In this document: piece by piece, positions 8,518 to 18,185 of the stretch | Numbering within the stretch: the first letter of the stretch is position 1 | Layout: every line of letters begins with the position of its first letter | NCBI GenBank assembly: GCA_964658655.1 | Contig: CAZZZL010000010.1 | Span: 1 to 64,000 of the forward strand | Length of the DNA: 64,000 nucleotides | Origin: G963692885 sp964658655 | GTDB lineage: Bacteria > Acidobacteriota > Terriglobia > Terriglobales > Acidobacteriaceae | Direction of reading: 5' to 3' | The notes under the pieces: model-generated | The model's database searches: none | The model's input: only the letters and a program-made list of their open reading frames with translations | Told to the model about the DNA's origin: nothing | Made by a program: the position numbers and the translations under genes

Positions 8518-10274
8518 GGGTGAAGGGCTTGTTGTGTTTTCCAGTTCTTTTCCTCGGCTTGTTCCTGCTTGTCACCAGCTTCAAACTACATGCCGAGAAG
8601 CTATCGGATGCTGGTGCGCGTGATGTGACTGTCGCCCTCTTTTCGACCCACACTGTCCATGCCATCACCCTCACGCCACTCGGCTCGAACGCATGGACAG
8701 CATCGTGTACAAGCTGTCTGAAGAAGCCGCTCACAGCGTCGATAGTCTTCAAGGGCCCCGGAGATATCTTTGCCGGTGGACGGATCCGTGTGCGCGACGA
8801 TGATAGCGGCCAGGCACAGACAGCGGCGGGATTATGGCATCTGCATGCAGGCGCGCCGCTCACAGGCCTGGACGTAGTCCTAAGGTTGCCAAGCGAGAGC
8901 TACGTCGCCGCTGTGCTCAACGCAGAAGCGGCCGCGGGAGAACCGGCTCAGTCCTTGCGCGCGCTCGCGATTGTTGCCCGTACCTATGCGATGAATGGTG
9001 CACATTACACCGCTGCACCCGGCCATCTAACAGCAGATGTGTGCGACAGCACGCAGTGCCAGGCCATACGGCTGGGCGCAACAACGGATGCCGTTGAACA
9101 GGCTGTACGAACGACAGCAGGAGAAACACTCTGGTCCGGATCGAAACGTGCAGAAGTTTTCTTCAGCGAGAACTGCGGCGGCTTAACGGAGGACGCAGGA
9201 GTAGTGTGGCCGAAGCTGCGAGGCGTGACATATCTTCACAGCCACGCCGATCCTTACTGCCTGCGTAGTTCCGATGCAGCCTGGCATGCAGAGATTTCAC
9301 TCGGCGACTTTGCGACGCTAGTACAGAGAGAACACTGGCGGATCCCTTCACAAATTATCGCAGCTCGCATCGACACGCGGAGCGCCTCGCATCGGGCCGT
9401 GCGGCTTGTCTTTACCGATCGCGCAGGAAGCAGTTGGTTCCTGTCAGCTTCTTCCATGCGCTTTGGCGTTGGGCGTTCGCTTGGATGGAATCTCATCCGA
9501 AGCGACGCGTATGACCTCGGACTGCGGAATGGCAGACTGATATTCGATGGTCACGGCTACGGGCATGGTGTGGGCCTCTGCCAGGCAGGCGCGTCGCAGA
9601 TGGCGTCTGATGGAAACACTGCAACGACGATCCTGACATTTTATTTTCCGGGCACAGTGGTTCGCATCTCTCCAGGTGACGAAGGCTGGCATGAAACGAG
9701 ACTGGATTCACCAACGGGCTGGCTGACCCTGCGCAGCGTTAGGGCTTTAACGTTTGCACAGCGATCGGACGTCCTGCATGCGTGGCAGGATGCACAGCGG
9801 CGCTTTCCTCCTCGGCGTCAGTTGAATCCTGAAATCACTTTCGCTCCCTCCACCGAACTGTTTCGACAGCTGACCACGCAGGCGGGATGGACGCTCGCGA
9901 GCACACAGCAGAACACGATCGTACTGCAGCCGGAAGCAATTCTGCAGGCACATCAGAACACGACCTATGAGACGCTTCTGCATGAAATGCTGCATGCCCT
10001 GGTCGAGGATGAAGCGACCGTGCGTGCTCCGCTATGGCTGCGCGAAGGACTCGTGGAAACACTTGCGGGAGAGACAGCCCACTCTACATTGCCTGTCGTT
10101 TCCCGAGTTACGACGACGCAAATCAACGACGCATTGCAGCATCCTGATTCATGGGAAGCAAGCAGGCGGGGGCATCTACTTGCGGCCGCACTCGTGCGAA
10201 CAATGATCGGGCGCTACGGTGCATCGGCTGTGCGCGGATGGCTCTCTTCGGGACCGCCCGCCGGGGATCCATAG
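8514..10274 (+). CDS. SpoIID/LytB-domain protein with C-terminal gluzincin-like metallopeptidase domain
   Basis: 586 residues with an N-terminal signal peptide. The SpoIID/LytB domain spans about 120-390: V-L-N-A-E138 gives the expected catalytic glutamate, followed by the A-I-V-A-R-T-Y helix and G-Y-G-H-G-V-G-L-C-Q-A-G near 348-358. The C-terminal part carries H490-E-M-L-H494 and a downstream W-L-R-E511-G-L-V-E, the arrangement of peptidase MA-like gluzincins. SpoIID enzymes are peptidoglycan lytic transglycosylases acting on glycans without stem peptides. A fused peptidase is unusual. It overlaps the PBP-like gene by four bases, and its 3' end overlaps the opposite-strand membrane gene by 61 bp. 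Confidence 0.85.
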   Translation: MRVKGLLCFPVLFLGLFLLVTSFKLHAEKLSDAGARDVTVALFSTHTVHAITLTPLGSNAWTASCTSCLKKPLTASIVFKGPGDIFAGGRIRVRDDDSGQAQTAAGLWHLHAGAPLTGLDVVLRLPSESYVAAVLNAEAAAGEPAQSLRALAIVARTYAMNGAHYTAAPGHLTADVCDSTQCQAIRLGATTDAVEQAVRTTAGETLWSGSKRAEVFFSENCGGLTEDAGVVWPKLRGVTYLHSHADPYCLRSSDAAWHAEISLGDFATLVQREHWRIPSQIIAARIDTRSASHRAVRLVFTDRAGSSWFLSASSMRFGVGRSLGWNLIRSDAYDLGLRNGRLIFDGHGYGHGVGLCQAGASQMASDGNTATTILTFYFPGTVVRISPGDEGWHETRLDSPTGWLTLRSVRALTFAQRSDVLHAWQDAQRRFPPRRQLNPEITFAPSTELFRQLTTQAGWTLASTQQNTIVLQPEAILQAHQNTTYETLLHEMLHALVEDEATVRAPLWLREGLVETLAGETAHSTLPVVSRVTTTQINDALQHPDSWEASRRGHLLAAALVRTMIGRYGASAVRGWLSSGPPAGDP

Positions 10275-11014
10275 GAGCTGTCTGCACGGCGCACGGACAC
10301 CGCGAGCAGGGCAAGCAACCAGCAGACAAAGGCGGTGCACGTCGCTAACGAAATGGCGATTCGAAACAGGAGACTCAAAGTTTCGGGCCAGAATCCCTCG
10401 AAGGGTGTCCAGGCCAGAATGGAGTCCACAAATAACGTAACGGTGGCTGCTCCTGCAATGAGCGAGAGCCAGAATGACACCGAACGAATCGCGAGTGACG
10501 CGGCGTGCATCGGTCTTCTGCTCGCTGTCGTCGTGAAGACGAATATGGCGATCAGGCCTGTGCCGATCCAGAGCAGCGTGCTCCACATCCATTGCATGGC
10601 GAGCAGGATATGCTCGAAGGAGAAGAATTGCCGCGACCGGTGCGACGCGCGGGAATTGAAATAACCGGCCCACAATGAATCTCGACTGCCGAGATGCGCG
10701 ATGAAGGCACTCCACGCAAGCCAGACCAAGGCGCCAGTGACCAAGAGAATAGTGCCGCGCAAAAGCAATATTGGCGTGCAGGATCGACCGGCGAGCCTCA
10801 TCACGATCCAGCTCTCAATCATTCCTGCAGAAGCTACGATGAAGATCGCGAACAAAGCAGAAAGGGCGACCTGAAAGATACTGGCATCCGGTAGGCGCAG
10901 CCATCCGATCGACAATGCGGATACGCCAAGCACAACGCCCGCCTGCATCGCCAGAAGGCGCGAAGTCAAGAGCGCATACGCCTCTCGAAAGACGGAGAAG
11001 GATCGCGTCGTCAT
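10214..11014 (-). CDS. Multi-pass membrane protein coupled to the A2M gene
   Basis: 266 residues with about six hydrophobic helices and a polar proline-rich C-terminal tail; no recognisable family motif. The ATG overlaps the stop of the alpha-2-macroglobulin gene by four bases (ATGA at 11011-11014), so it is likely translated from the same message as A2M and DUF1175. Its C-terminal 61 bp overlap the convergent SpoIID-fusion gene, so part of the tail composition may be constrained by that overlap. The function is unknown; an inner-membrane partner of the periplasmic A2M is a reasonable guess. Confidence 0.7.
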   Translation of the reverse strand: MTTRSFSVFREAYALLTSRLLAMQAGVVLGVSALSIGWLRLPDASIFQVALSALFAIFIVASAGMIESWIVMRLAGRSCTPILLLRGTILLVTGALVWLAWSAFIAHLGSRDSLWAGYFNSRASHRSRQFFSFEHILLAMQWMWSTLLWIGTGLIAIFVFTTTASRRPMHAASLAIRSVSFWLSLIAGAATVTLFVDSILAWTPFEGFWPETLSLLFRIAISLATCTAFVCWLLALLAVSVRRADSSYGSPAGGPEESHPRTADAP

Positions 11015-14000
11015 TGCTGGCCTCCAGTCTGCGGCGCTGGCTGAGGAACCTCAAGCCGGAGACTGTCGCTGGTCGCCTGCACACCGTGCTGGTACATCGG
11101 CTCCACGCGTGCGGGGCTGATCTGGAATGAGCCCGGATTCACAACGCGTACCAGGTAGAAAATTTCCTGCCTTCCGGTAAACTCACTGGCGAAGACCGCG
11201 GCGTGATCATCGTGGAACTCTCGCCTGGTGAACCAGTCGTACCATCCGCCGGGACGCTGTTCGATAGGATAGCTTCCCTCGTTCTGGATGAACTCGACGC
11301 CGCCAGGAATCGGATCTTCGAGCAGAAGATATTTCATCGGCGAACCGTTGATCGCCTCATGCACGGCGAGTACATCGCCGACCTGCGCACTACCCGCTAG
11401 CGGCGCAAGCGTGTAAACAATCTTTCCATTGTCTTGTATCGGCTGCAGCTTGAAATAATCCCGCGTCAGGTTCAACGATAACGTTCCGGCTTGGAAGTCA
11501 CTTCGCTGGGTAGAGAAATACGCGCCGCGTACTGACCAGTACATGCGTCCCGAACCTCCACGCCGGACCACCTGCACAGTATTCGCGCCGGCATTCAGCC
11601 GGCTGGCGTCAACCTGGACGCTGAGTGAAGTCCCGCTCATTGCATCAGCCGGAGTGAAATGCTTCTGACCCGCAACAAGCCCATTGACTAGAACGTCCAC
11701 GGTAAAATCGGATTCAAGTTCATGCGAAGCAGCCAGGTAATCCACCAAGCCGAAAAGTACCATCGCGGTCTGCTCAGTCGAGTCCCACCACGAGCCCCCA
11801 TTGCGCGCCAGCATCAGCCATTGAGCCGCGCCTGGCAGAGTCGGCTCGGCAGGATTCATCCGCGCAAGGAAGCGCATTGCATAGGCTGTGGCCTCGGTAT
11901 CGTTTGTCTCGTCGTAATCAAGGAGCGGCAGGTAGGAGCCCTTCCACGAAGCCAGTTCGCCCTGCTTGTCTGCCTTTGACACAAGCAGCTTCGCAACTTC
12001 CGCCGCGCGCGCATCTTTAACATCGATCATTGCGAGACCGGTCATGGCTAGAGCTTCAGGCTGCAGATCACTACGTCGAGCCCACAGTTTGTCGAGCTCA
12101 GGCGAAAGCGTCTCAGTCCCGGATTCGGCAAGCGCATATACGACAGATGCCCTCAACTCCGGCCGCATCCCTGGGTGGTCGGTCAATGCGGCATTTAAGT
12201 AGTTTCTGCCCCGCCCCAGCATCTCGGCCTGGTTGTTCGTCAACTTTACAAATCGAGCACCCCGCCCGATACCGCCCACAACGTAGGCCGTCATAAAGAC
12301 ACGACTGGCATCCTCTTTCCACCAACCCCAACCGCCGTCATCGTGTTGATAATCTTTAAGGCGCGCAAGCCCCGCCTGCATTTTTGCGAGCAGATCGGAC
12401 TCGTCGACCCCTCCCGTTTGTTTCAGATGGCTTAACGTCTCAGACACAATGACGTTTGGAAGATAGCTCGACATGGTTTGTTCGGTGCAGCCGTAAGGAT
12501 AGGTCGAGAGATAGGCCAACGCAGGAACCAGCGAGCCTGCGATGGACGAACTGACGTCAATCTTCAAGCCGTGCGCGGCTGGGTCTGTGTTCGCAGGAAA
12601 GGCAACGCTGGCTTTGGCCTGTGAGCTCGCTAGGGTGACGACTCCACTCTGCACAATGCTTTTCTCGACGCCGGCAGGATTGACTGGAAAGCTCAATTCA
12701 AGAGCATCGGCGTCGTGTTCTGCAATTGCTGAAGCAGTAAGCCTGGCTGTACCAATCTGAGAGGCGCGAAGACGCCACGACACTGTCGCTTCTCCGTTAC
12801 TAGGTACCGTCAGAATCTGCTCAGCGCCGGTGAGAGTATCGAGGCCCTCAACCTTCAAGGCGACCTTTGTCTGTGCCGCATCCGCAAGATAATTGTGAAC
12901 AATGACGGGCAGAATAATTTCATCGCCCTTGATCATGAATCGAGGAATGCCCATTCGCACGATGAGGTTTTTACGCACCAGTACCCGGTTGATCTCCGAC
13001 CCCGCCTGCGAATTTGCCGTGATCGCGTGCGCTGTCGTGCGCCAGGTCGTTAACGAATCTGGAAACGTAAACGAGACATGAGCGTGTCCGGTCGCATCTG
13101 TATGCACATCCGGGTTCCAGAATGCCGTGTCAGGAAAAGCCTTGCGCACTCGCGGCTTGGCCTCATTGCCGGGCTTAACCTGCGCCAGTTGCGGATGATA
13201 GCGTGCCTGCCGCATAGCCAGCTGCGGCGACTTGTCTCCAGCCTCGCCACTGAAGTAGTAATCGAGCGATGTATCGACCGAAGCATTCACTGATCGCAGC
13301 GGATAGAGTGCTCGCAACATGTCGCCGCTGCTGTCAGGATAGAGCGAATAGATCGCTTCATCGACAACGCCGACGCTGACGTCAGCACTCACCGGTTTAC
13401 CTGAGCTATCACTGGTGAAGACATCGTAAGACGCGTTCTGCTGCGGCTGGAAGATTTCTTTAGCCGGTGTAATCTGCACCTGCAGCTTCTGTTGAACCGG
13501 CGGCACCTTGATGACCTTCGCAGCCTGGTGCAGGGTGTTGTCCTTGAGAAACAGCACACTCACCGTCAGGTTAGGTATGGCGTCCGCCGTAATCGGCAGA
13601 TCGAAGGAGAGTGTGTTGCCTGGCGAGTGCATCGTTTCGCGCTTGACCAGCGAGTCGCCCTCGACAAGCACCAGCGCGTAGAAATCATTTGTCTCCGAGA
13701 CGATGCTCAGGTGAGCCGTGTCTCCGACGGCATACGATTTCCTGTCTGTCACAACCTGCGCAGACTCAGCACTCGAGTCCCAACTTTCCTCATGCGCTCC
13801 CATGATCCACAGATAGCTGTCATCCGACGGATTGCGGGTGCCCGGCTGCACGGCGACTGCAGTCGCATCTATCTCGGCGCTGCTATACTGTGAGGCTCCA
13901 ACGGCGAGTTCGCCATGTGCTTTTCCGGTTGCATCGGTCGTGACATCGACCGAAGATCCCTGCGTCGTTACAGATTTGCCATCTTGCCAGTGATGAAATA

Positions 14001-15762
14001 CGAGGTTGACATGGACACGGGTGCTAACCGCTTTGTCATCGTAGTCCGTCGTCGTCACATTGAACTTCGCGTTCTCGCTTGAACGAACCGCGTAGTTGAC
14101 AGGCTCAAGATGAACACGGAAGGTGCTGTACGTCGCAAGAAAGCGTGCGCGCCCCGTGATCTCGCGGTTCGCGGCGTCGGTCACGCCCGCTTCAACCGTG
14201 TAGTCCAGGTCAGAGTGCGCATTGGGTTCGACATGCGTCGGAACTTGAATGATCAGTTGACCCTGCGCGTTCAGCTTCCCTGTCTTCTCAGCCTCTTCAT
14301 CGCCGGAATAGGCTGCCTGATCGTCTTCCGCGGCTTCTTCACTTGTGTCGGATGCTCTGTCGTCGTCATTCTCCGCGCCCCACCAGGAGTGGCGCTCGTG
14401 ATAAATCCGGTATTTCACCCGGGCGTTGGCAACGGGCTCTCCAAAGAAGTAGCGAGAGTCAATCGTCACAGACATAGTTTTACCCTGCAATATGCGCTTC
14501 TGCGCTGGCTGTACCTGAACGCGGTATTCGGGCTTGCGGTAGTCCTCCACATGAAAGCCACATGCGATTGATCGGTTCGCGCCACTGCCTTTATCGGCGG
14601 CACCGTTATCTGTAACTGCAACGGTATAGTATCCCAGCGTGGCGTCTTTCGGCAGGTCCAGGTTTCCCGAAATAGTGCCGGCCGAACCGACGGGCAGGCT
14701 CCGATCGAATACTGACTTGTCTGCCTCATCCGAAATCACCACCCGCACCATTCCGCCCTTCGGTAAAGCAAGCGTGTTGCCTTCGCGCGCCCGCAGAATC
14801 GCTTTCCAATGCACCGTGTGAGTTGGCCGATAGACTGGCCGGTCGGTGAACGCGTAGCCTGCGTATTTTCCGACCGCTGGCAGGTCCAGAGCCCAGTTCC
14901 CAGGTGTCGATGCCGCGAACTCCCTGTCTTTCGCAGCGATGACCCACAGGTTATCCGGCGAAGACTTGTCCACCGGGATAGCCAGCTGCGCAACTCCGGA
15001 TGCATCGGTAGTCGCGGTCGCTACAAGCTTCTGACCCATGCCTGCATCAACTGTCGCACCGGCGACGGGCTGGCCGCTGGTACGGTCGACCACGAACGCC
15101 ATCACGCTGCCTCCCGTTGTGCGAGTGACGAGCGCCATCTGCGTCACCATCAGGAGCGTGTACGCTTTATAGCGGCCGTCGGTCGCCTCCAGCAGATAGA
15201 GCCCCGCCTCCAGCTTTGGCGCAACCAGCTTATTGTGATCGGAGATAAATGTCGCAGGTACCTGAAGTCGCCAACGCGAAACAAGCTGCGATTGATTCAG
15301 GATCGGAATCTGCGCAAATTCTGCCTCACTGACAATTCTGCTGTGCCGCGTGATCGCACTCTGACGATCGCGAAGAGAGCGACGAGCCTCCAGCGAAAAC
15401 TGTGTGCGAAGGAAAACGCGGATTCTGTTCCAGATTTCGTTCTTCCAGTCGTGAAACTTTTCCAGCCAGGTACGTTCATCTATGTGTTCCGCAGCAAGCA
15501 GCCCTGCTTCGGGTCCGAACGAATGGAGTTCGCGAAGATTTTCCATGAACTTCACAGGCTCGTCTACGCGATAAACGCGAAACTCCAGTGCATCGACGTT
15601 ATGCGTATAGAGATGGAAAGTCGGCTGTTCGCCTGGGGCGAACGACTTGCTTGTGCTCAGATTGAAGGAGACTGAATGGCCCTGCGCAAAGACCATACTG
15701 CTGAGTCCAATCAGAATTGCCAGCAGCACAAAGGAGCGTGATGCGACGAGGCGTACTCTCAT
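11011..15762 (-). CDS. Bacterial alpha-2-macroglobulin with intact thioester motif
   Basis: 1583 residues with an N-terminal signal peptide (cut near F-A-Q), then many MG-type beta domains, a bait-like region and a C-terminal thioester/helical domain. The thioester motif is C1092-T-E-Q1095 within a Y-P-Y-G-C-T-E-Q context. Downstream W-x-W and helical toroid repeats and a C-terminal receptor-like domain fit the family. Bacterial A2Ms trap proteases in the periplasm and are thought to protect a damaged envelope. The start overlaps the DUF1175 stop (ATGA, 15759-15762) and the end overlaps the membrane protein start, so the three minus-strand genes form an operon. Confidence 0.95.
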   Translation of the reverse strand: MRVRLVASRSFVLLAILIGLSSMVFAQGHSVSFNLSTSKSFAPGEQPTFHLYTHNVDALEFRVYRVDEPVKFMENLRELHSFGPEAGLLAAEHIDERTWLEKFHDWKNEIWNRIRVFLRTQFSLEARRSLRDRQSAITRHSRIVSEAEFAQIPILNQSQLVSRWRLQVPATFISDHNKLVAPKLEAGLYLLEATDGRYKAYTLLMVTQMALVTRTTGGSVMAFVVDRTSGQPVAGATVDAGMGQKLVATATTDASGVAQLAIPVDKSSPDNLWVIAAKDREFAASTPGNWALDLPAVGKYAGYAFTDRPVYRPTHTVHWKAILRAREGNTLALPKGGMVRVVISDEADKSVFDRSLPVGSAGTISGNLDLPKDATLGYYTVAVTDNGAADKGSGANRSIACGFHVEDYRKPEYRVQVQPAQKRILQGKTMSVTIDSRYFFGEPVANARVKYRIYHERHSWWGAENDDDRASDTSEEAAEDDQAAYSGDEEAEKTGKLNAQGQLIIQVPTHVEPNAHSDLDYTVEAGVTDAANREITGRARFLATYSTFRVHLEPVNYAVRSSENAKFNVTTTDYDDKAVSTRVHVNLVFHHWQDGKSVTTQGSSVDVTTDATGKAHGELAVGASQYSSAEIDATAVAVQPGTRNPSDDSYLWIMGAHEESWDSSAESAQVVTDRKSYAVGDTAHLSIVSETNDFYALVLVEGDSLVKRETMHSPGNTLSFDLPITADAIPNLTVSVLFLKDNTLHQAAKVIKVPPVQQKLQVQITPAKEIFQPQQNASYDVFTSDSSGKPVSADVSVGVVDEAIYSLYPDSSGDMLRALYPLRSVNASVDTSLDYYFSGEAGDKSPQLAMRQARYHPQLAQVKPGNEAKPRVRKAFPDTAFWNPDVHTDATGHAHVSFTFPDSLTTWRTTAHAITANSQAGSEINRVLVRKNLIVRMGIPRFMIKGDEIILPVIVHNYLADAAQTKVALKVEGLDTLTGAEQILTVPSNGEATVSWRLRASQIGTARLTASAIAEHDADALELSFPVNPAGVEKSIVQSGVVTLASSQAKASVAFPANTDPAAHGLKIDVSSSIAGSLVPALAYLSTYPYGCTEQTMSSYLPNVIVSETLSHLKQTGGVDESDLLAKMQAGLARLKDYQHDDGGWGWWKEDASRVFMTAYVVGGIGRGARFVKLTNNQAEMLGRGRNYLNAALTDHPGMRPELRASVVYALAESGTETLSPELDKLWARRSDLQPEALAMTGLAMIDVKDARAAEVAKLLVSKADKQGELASWKGSYLPLLDYDETNDTEATAYAMRFLARMNPAEPTLPGAAQWLMLARNGGSWWDSTEQTAMVLFGLVDYLAASHELESDFTVDVLVNGLVAGQKHFTPADAMSGTSLSVQVDASRLNAGANTVQVVRRGGSGRMYWSVRGAYFSTQRSDFQAGTLSLNLTRDYFKLQPIQDNGKIVYTLAPLAGSAQVGDVLAVHEAINGSPMKYLLLEDPIPGGVEFIQNEGSYPIEQRPGGWYDWFTRREFHDDHAAVFASEFTGRQEIFYLVRVVNPGSFQISPARVEPMYQHGVQATSDSLRLEVPQPAPQTGGQQ

Positions 15763-16766
15763 CGAAGGTCCTCACGAAGAATGTTCCAGCGATACACGCC
15801 GAGAAAATTTGAGTTCTGCGCAATTGGTCGCCAGCGGCTATCCGGATGATGCAGCAGGTCAGCCAGCGCAACGCGTCGCACCTCGCCGGCACCAGATGTT
15901 GTAGGGCCGGTATGGTAGACAGCCCATTCACGCGATTGTCCAGTAAGAATCATGGAGTGAAAAGGCGAATGCTGCTCCAACTGCTGGTAGAACAGCAGGT
16001 CGCCCGTGCGCGCAGCTTCGATATTCCGACTGATCAAAAATGTATTCAGACGCCACAGGGCACGCGCATCGGCGAATTGCGCAAAGCCTCCACCGGCTGC
16101 ATCCGTTGCCTGGTAAGTTCCTGCGCGCACCCGGAACAGGCTGGCGCCAAGCGGCGTGAATGGATAGCTGTACTGCGTCACTGATGGGAGGGGCGGCAAT
16201 GTTTCAAATGGCACCGTCGCCTGCCATGCTTCATCATGTGCATGGAGCGCGCCACGATAACACCAGCGGAGGAGCGCGGCACAATCATCAATTTCTTTCG
16301 GCACATGCTGCGGGGGGAGGTTTGCAGCTGCATCTGCCAATGCCGTAAACCAAGCGCGAAAGGCGGCCTGGTCCTGGGAGGAATGCAGGCGCAGAAAATT
16401 GGGCGTGCCGTCCGCGAAACGATCGGTTGCATTTGTCACGAAGTGAATCGTCACCGCAGCTTGGCGACCGCGATAGCGCAGAAGCAGTTGACGCGTCCCG
16501 GCATTCACAGGCGCAACGACGGACAGCTTTGCAGTTCCATTCGGCTCGTTGTGTACCGTCCAGGCGATACCCGATGCGTCCAGCCGATTGGGCGCGAGCG
16601 GCCTCCCTCCCGACAGCTCCAATTCGGTCACGGGATGCAACTCCCCATCCGCAGGCAGCGCCAACTCGCGCGGGGAGGCAACCAATTGAGGTTCGGTCCT
16701 ATGCCGAATCCCAAGCACAAGGAGCGCAACAAGAGCCATCGGAATTGCGAGAAGTGTTCGCTTCAC
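15759..16766 (-). CDS. DUF1175 (YfaT-like) family secreted protein
   Basis: 335 residues with a short signal peptide or anchor (about 1-20). The C-terminal two thirds has the DUF1175 pattern: a D-C-A-A-L-L-R-W-C-Y-R-x-A-L motif, an A-R-T-G-D-L-L-F-Y-Q segment, and an H-S-M-I-L-T strand, an arrangement similar to NlpC/P60-like cysteine-histidine folds. In enterobacteria YfaT is encoded beside the A2M-like YfaS. It overlaps A2M by four bases and is the first gene of the minus-strand operon. Enzymatic activity has not been shown for the family as far as I know. Confidence 0.85.
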   Translation of the reverse strand: MKRTLLAIPMALVALLVLGIRHRTEPQLVASPRELALPADGELHPVTELELSGGRPLAPNRLDASGIAWTVHNEPNGTAKLSVVAPVNAGTRQLLLRYRGRQAAVTIHFVTNATDRFADGTPNFLRLHSSQDQAAFRAWFTALADAAANLPPQHVPKEIDDCAALLRWCYRGALHAHDEAWQATVPFETLPPLPSVTQYSYPFTPLGASLFRVRAGTYQATDAAGGGFAQFADARALWRLNTFLISRNIEAARTGDLLFYQQLEQHSPFHSMILTGQSREWAVYHTGPTTSGAGEVRRVALADLLHHPDSRWRPIAQNSNFLGVYRWNILREDLR

Positions 16767-16927
16767 CCGGCAAGTCTAAGCCGGGAGGTGGAAATTGCCA
16801 TGACCGTATTGAGGTACGTTGCGTCTTCCTTATCGGACTGAACCTATATAGGCACGCTGGAGCATCCCAACTCCGCTCCCGGGTCGTTCTGTGCAGGTGC
16901 GGCTGTATGCTAAATTCTAGGTTTCAG

Positions 16928-18109
16928 ATGAAGAGAATTCGTTGCGGGGACATGGGGCTCAAGCTGCTGCTGGTCGCGTCGTTTCTGATCCTCTGCACGT
17001 CAGCTTCCTTTTCGCAGACGGTTGTATCTCAAAGTCATACGCCAGGTCTTCGGGCGAGAGTGATCGTCTTTGTGCATGGTCTGCATGGGAGCCGCGAATC
17101 GTGGCGCGCATCCAACGGAGCCTACTGGCCGGACATGCTCAGAACAGACCCACGATTTTCCTACTCCGATGTTGATGTCGCCGAGTATCCCACTCCTGCG
17201 TCGCACGGAAAAATGTCCAGTGCGCAACTGTCTGACATCCTTTGGACCAGGCTCAACCAGGACCATGTGTGGGACCACCGCGAGGTGGTCTTCATCGCGC
17301 ACAGCCTGGGCGGCATCCTGGTCGAAGAGATGCTTTTGCGGCATCCATCGGACGCTGCGCGCGTCAGGTTCATCGTGTCCTATGGGACGCCGCATGAAGG
17401 CTCCTCGATTGCACGGATGGCTTCTATCTATGACAAAGATCCGCTGCTGAACGATCTCAGCGATGCAAGCGATAATTCCCTGCTCACGCAGCTCGAAAAC
17501 AGCTGGCGGGGGAATGATTCAGTGAACGGCATTCATCGCTTCTGTGCCTTTGAATCCGAAGATACTATTCCGGACAACGGTTTCGGCCGCTATCTCAAGG
17601 CGCATGCGCGCGTGGTGAGCTATTTCAGCGCGACTTATGGATGCGATGTAACCACGCCGCCCCAGGAGATACGCGCCGACCATCTGCACATGGTTCGGCC
17701 ACTCGACCGCTCGGCCAGCGCTTATGACTTTTTCTATCGAGTCTACCGTGACAATCCAATCCTTGCACCACAGGTGGTGACAAGGGAGAATGTAATCACC
17801 GGCCTGGCTGCGGGCTGTGATCAAAGTACCGGCAACACTGATCTTCAGGTACCGATTGCTCTCGACAGTGCGCTCCATGAGCGGGTGTTAAGTGCAACGG
17901 CTTCGCTGATCGATGCTGCCGATTTGCATGATGTAAATCCTAACCCGCCGGCTGTAACGAAAATTGACCCGGGCGGAGTAGCGCATGTCCATTATGGGTT
18001 CAGCGGACCAGGAAAAAAGCTTTTTGTCTGTCTCGGCAACGCTCGCGCTTCATTAAAAGTTCAATTCTCCATCGAGCAGCAAGTACCGTTGCGCGAGCCC
18101 CAGCACTAG
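16928..18109 (+). CDS. Secreted alpha/beta hydrolase, lipase-like
   Basis: 393 residues from ATG 16928. A signal peptide ends near S-F-S-Q. The oxyanion region V-F-V-H-G-L-H-G lies at 47-54 and the nucleophile elbow A-H-S126-L-G-G at about 124-129, as in PGAP1-like and triacylglycerol-lipase-like hydrolases. The T-P-H-E-G-S-S stretch after the elbow is also typical. The substrate is unknown; an ester of a lipid or a polymer is likely. ATG 16952 is an alternative start; the frame is open upstream but without signal-peptide logic. It converges on ada. Confidence 0.85.
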   Translation: MKRIRCGDMGLKLLLVASFLILCTSASFSQTVVSQSHTPGLRARVIVFVHGLHGSRESWRASNGAYWPDMLRTDPRFSYSDVDVAEYPTPASHGKMSSAQLSDILWTRLNQDHVWDHREVVFIAHSLGGILVEEMLLRHPSDAARVRFIVSYGTPHEGSSIARMASIYDKDPLLNDLSDASDNSLLTQLENSWRGNDSVNGIHRFCAFESEDTIPDNGFGRYLKAHARVVSYFSATYGCDVTTPPQEIRADHLHMVRPLDRSASAYDFFYRVYRDNPILAPQVVTRENVITGLAAGCDQSTGNTDLQVPIALDSALHERVLSATASLIDAADLHDVNPNPPAVTKIDPGGVAHVHYGFSGPGKKLFVCLGNARASLKVQFSIEQQVPLREPQH

Positions 18110-18185
18110 AGAGACTTCGCTTTCCGACACAAGAATTCGCAATGATGCAGCTTGCTGTGCGACTTTCCCCTTGGAACAATGATCT

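Noticed and set aside
14809..15675. 288-codon plus-strand open frame opposite the A2M gene
   Set aside because: It is fully antisense to a strongly supported A2M gene, its product is rich in R, C and Q without domain features, and it follows from codon bias of the real gene.
16427..16927. N-terminal extension of the lipase-like gene overlapping the DUF1175 gene
   Set aside because: A signal peptide begins at 16928-16952; the upstream frame is an antisense shadow of DUF1175.
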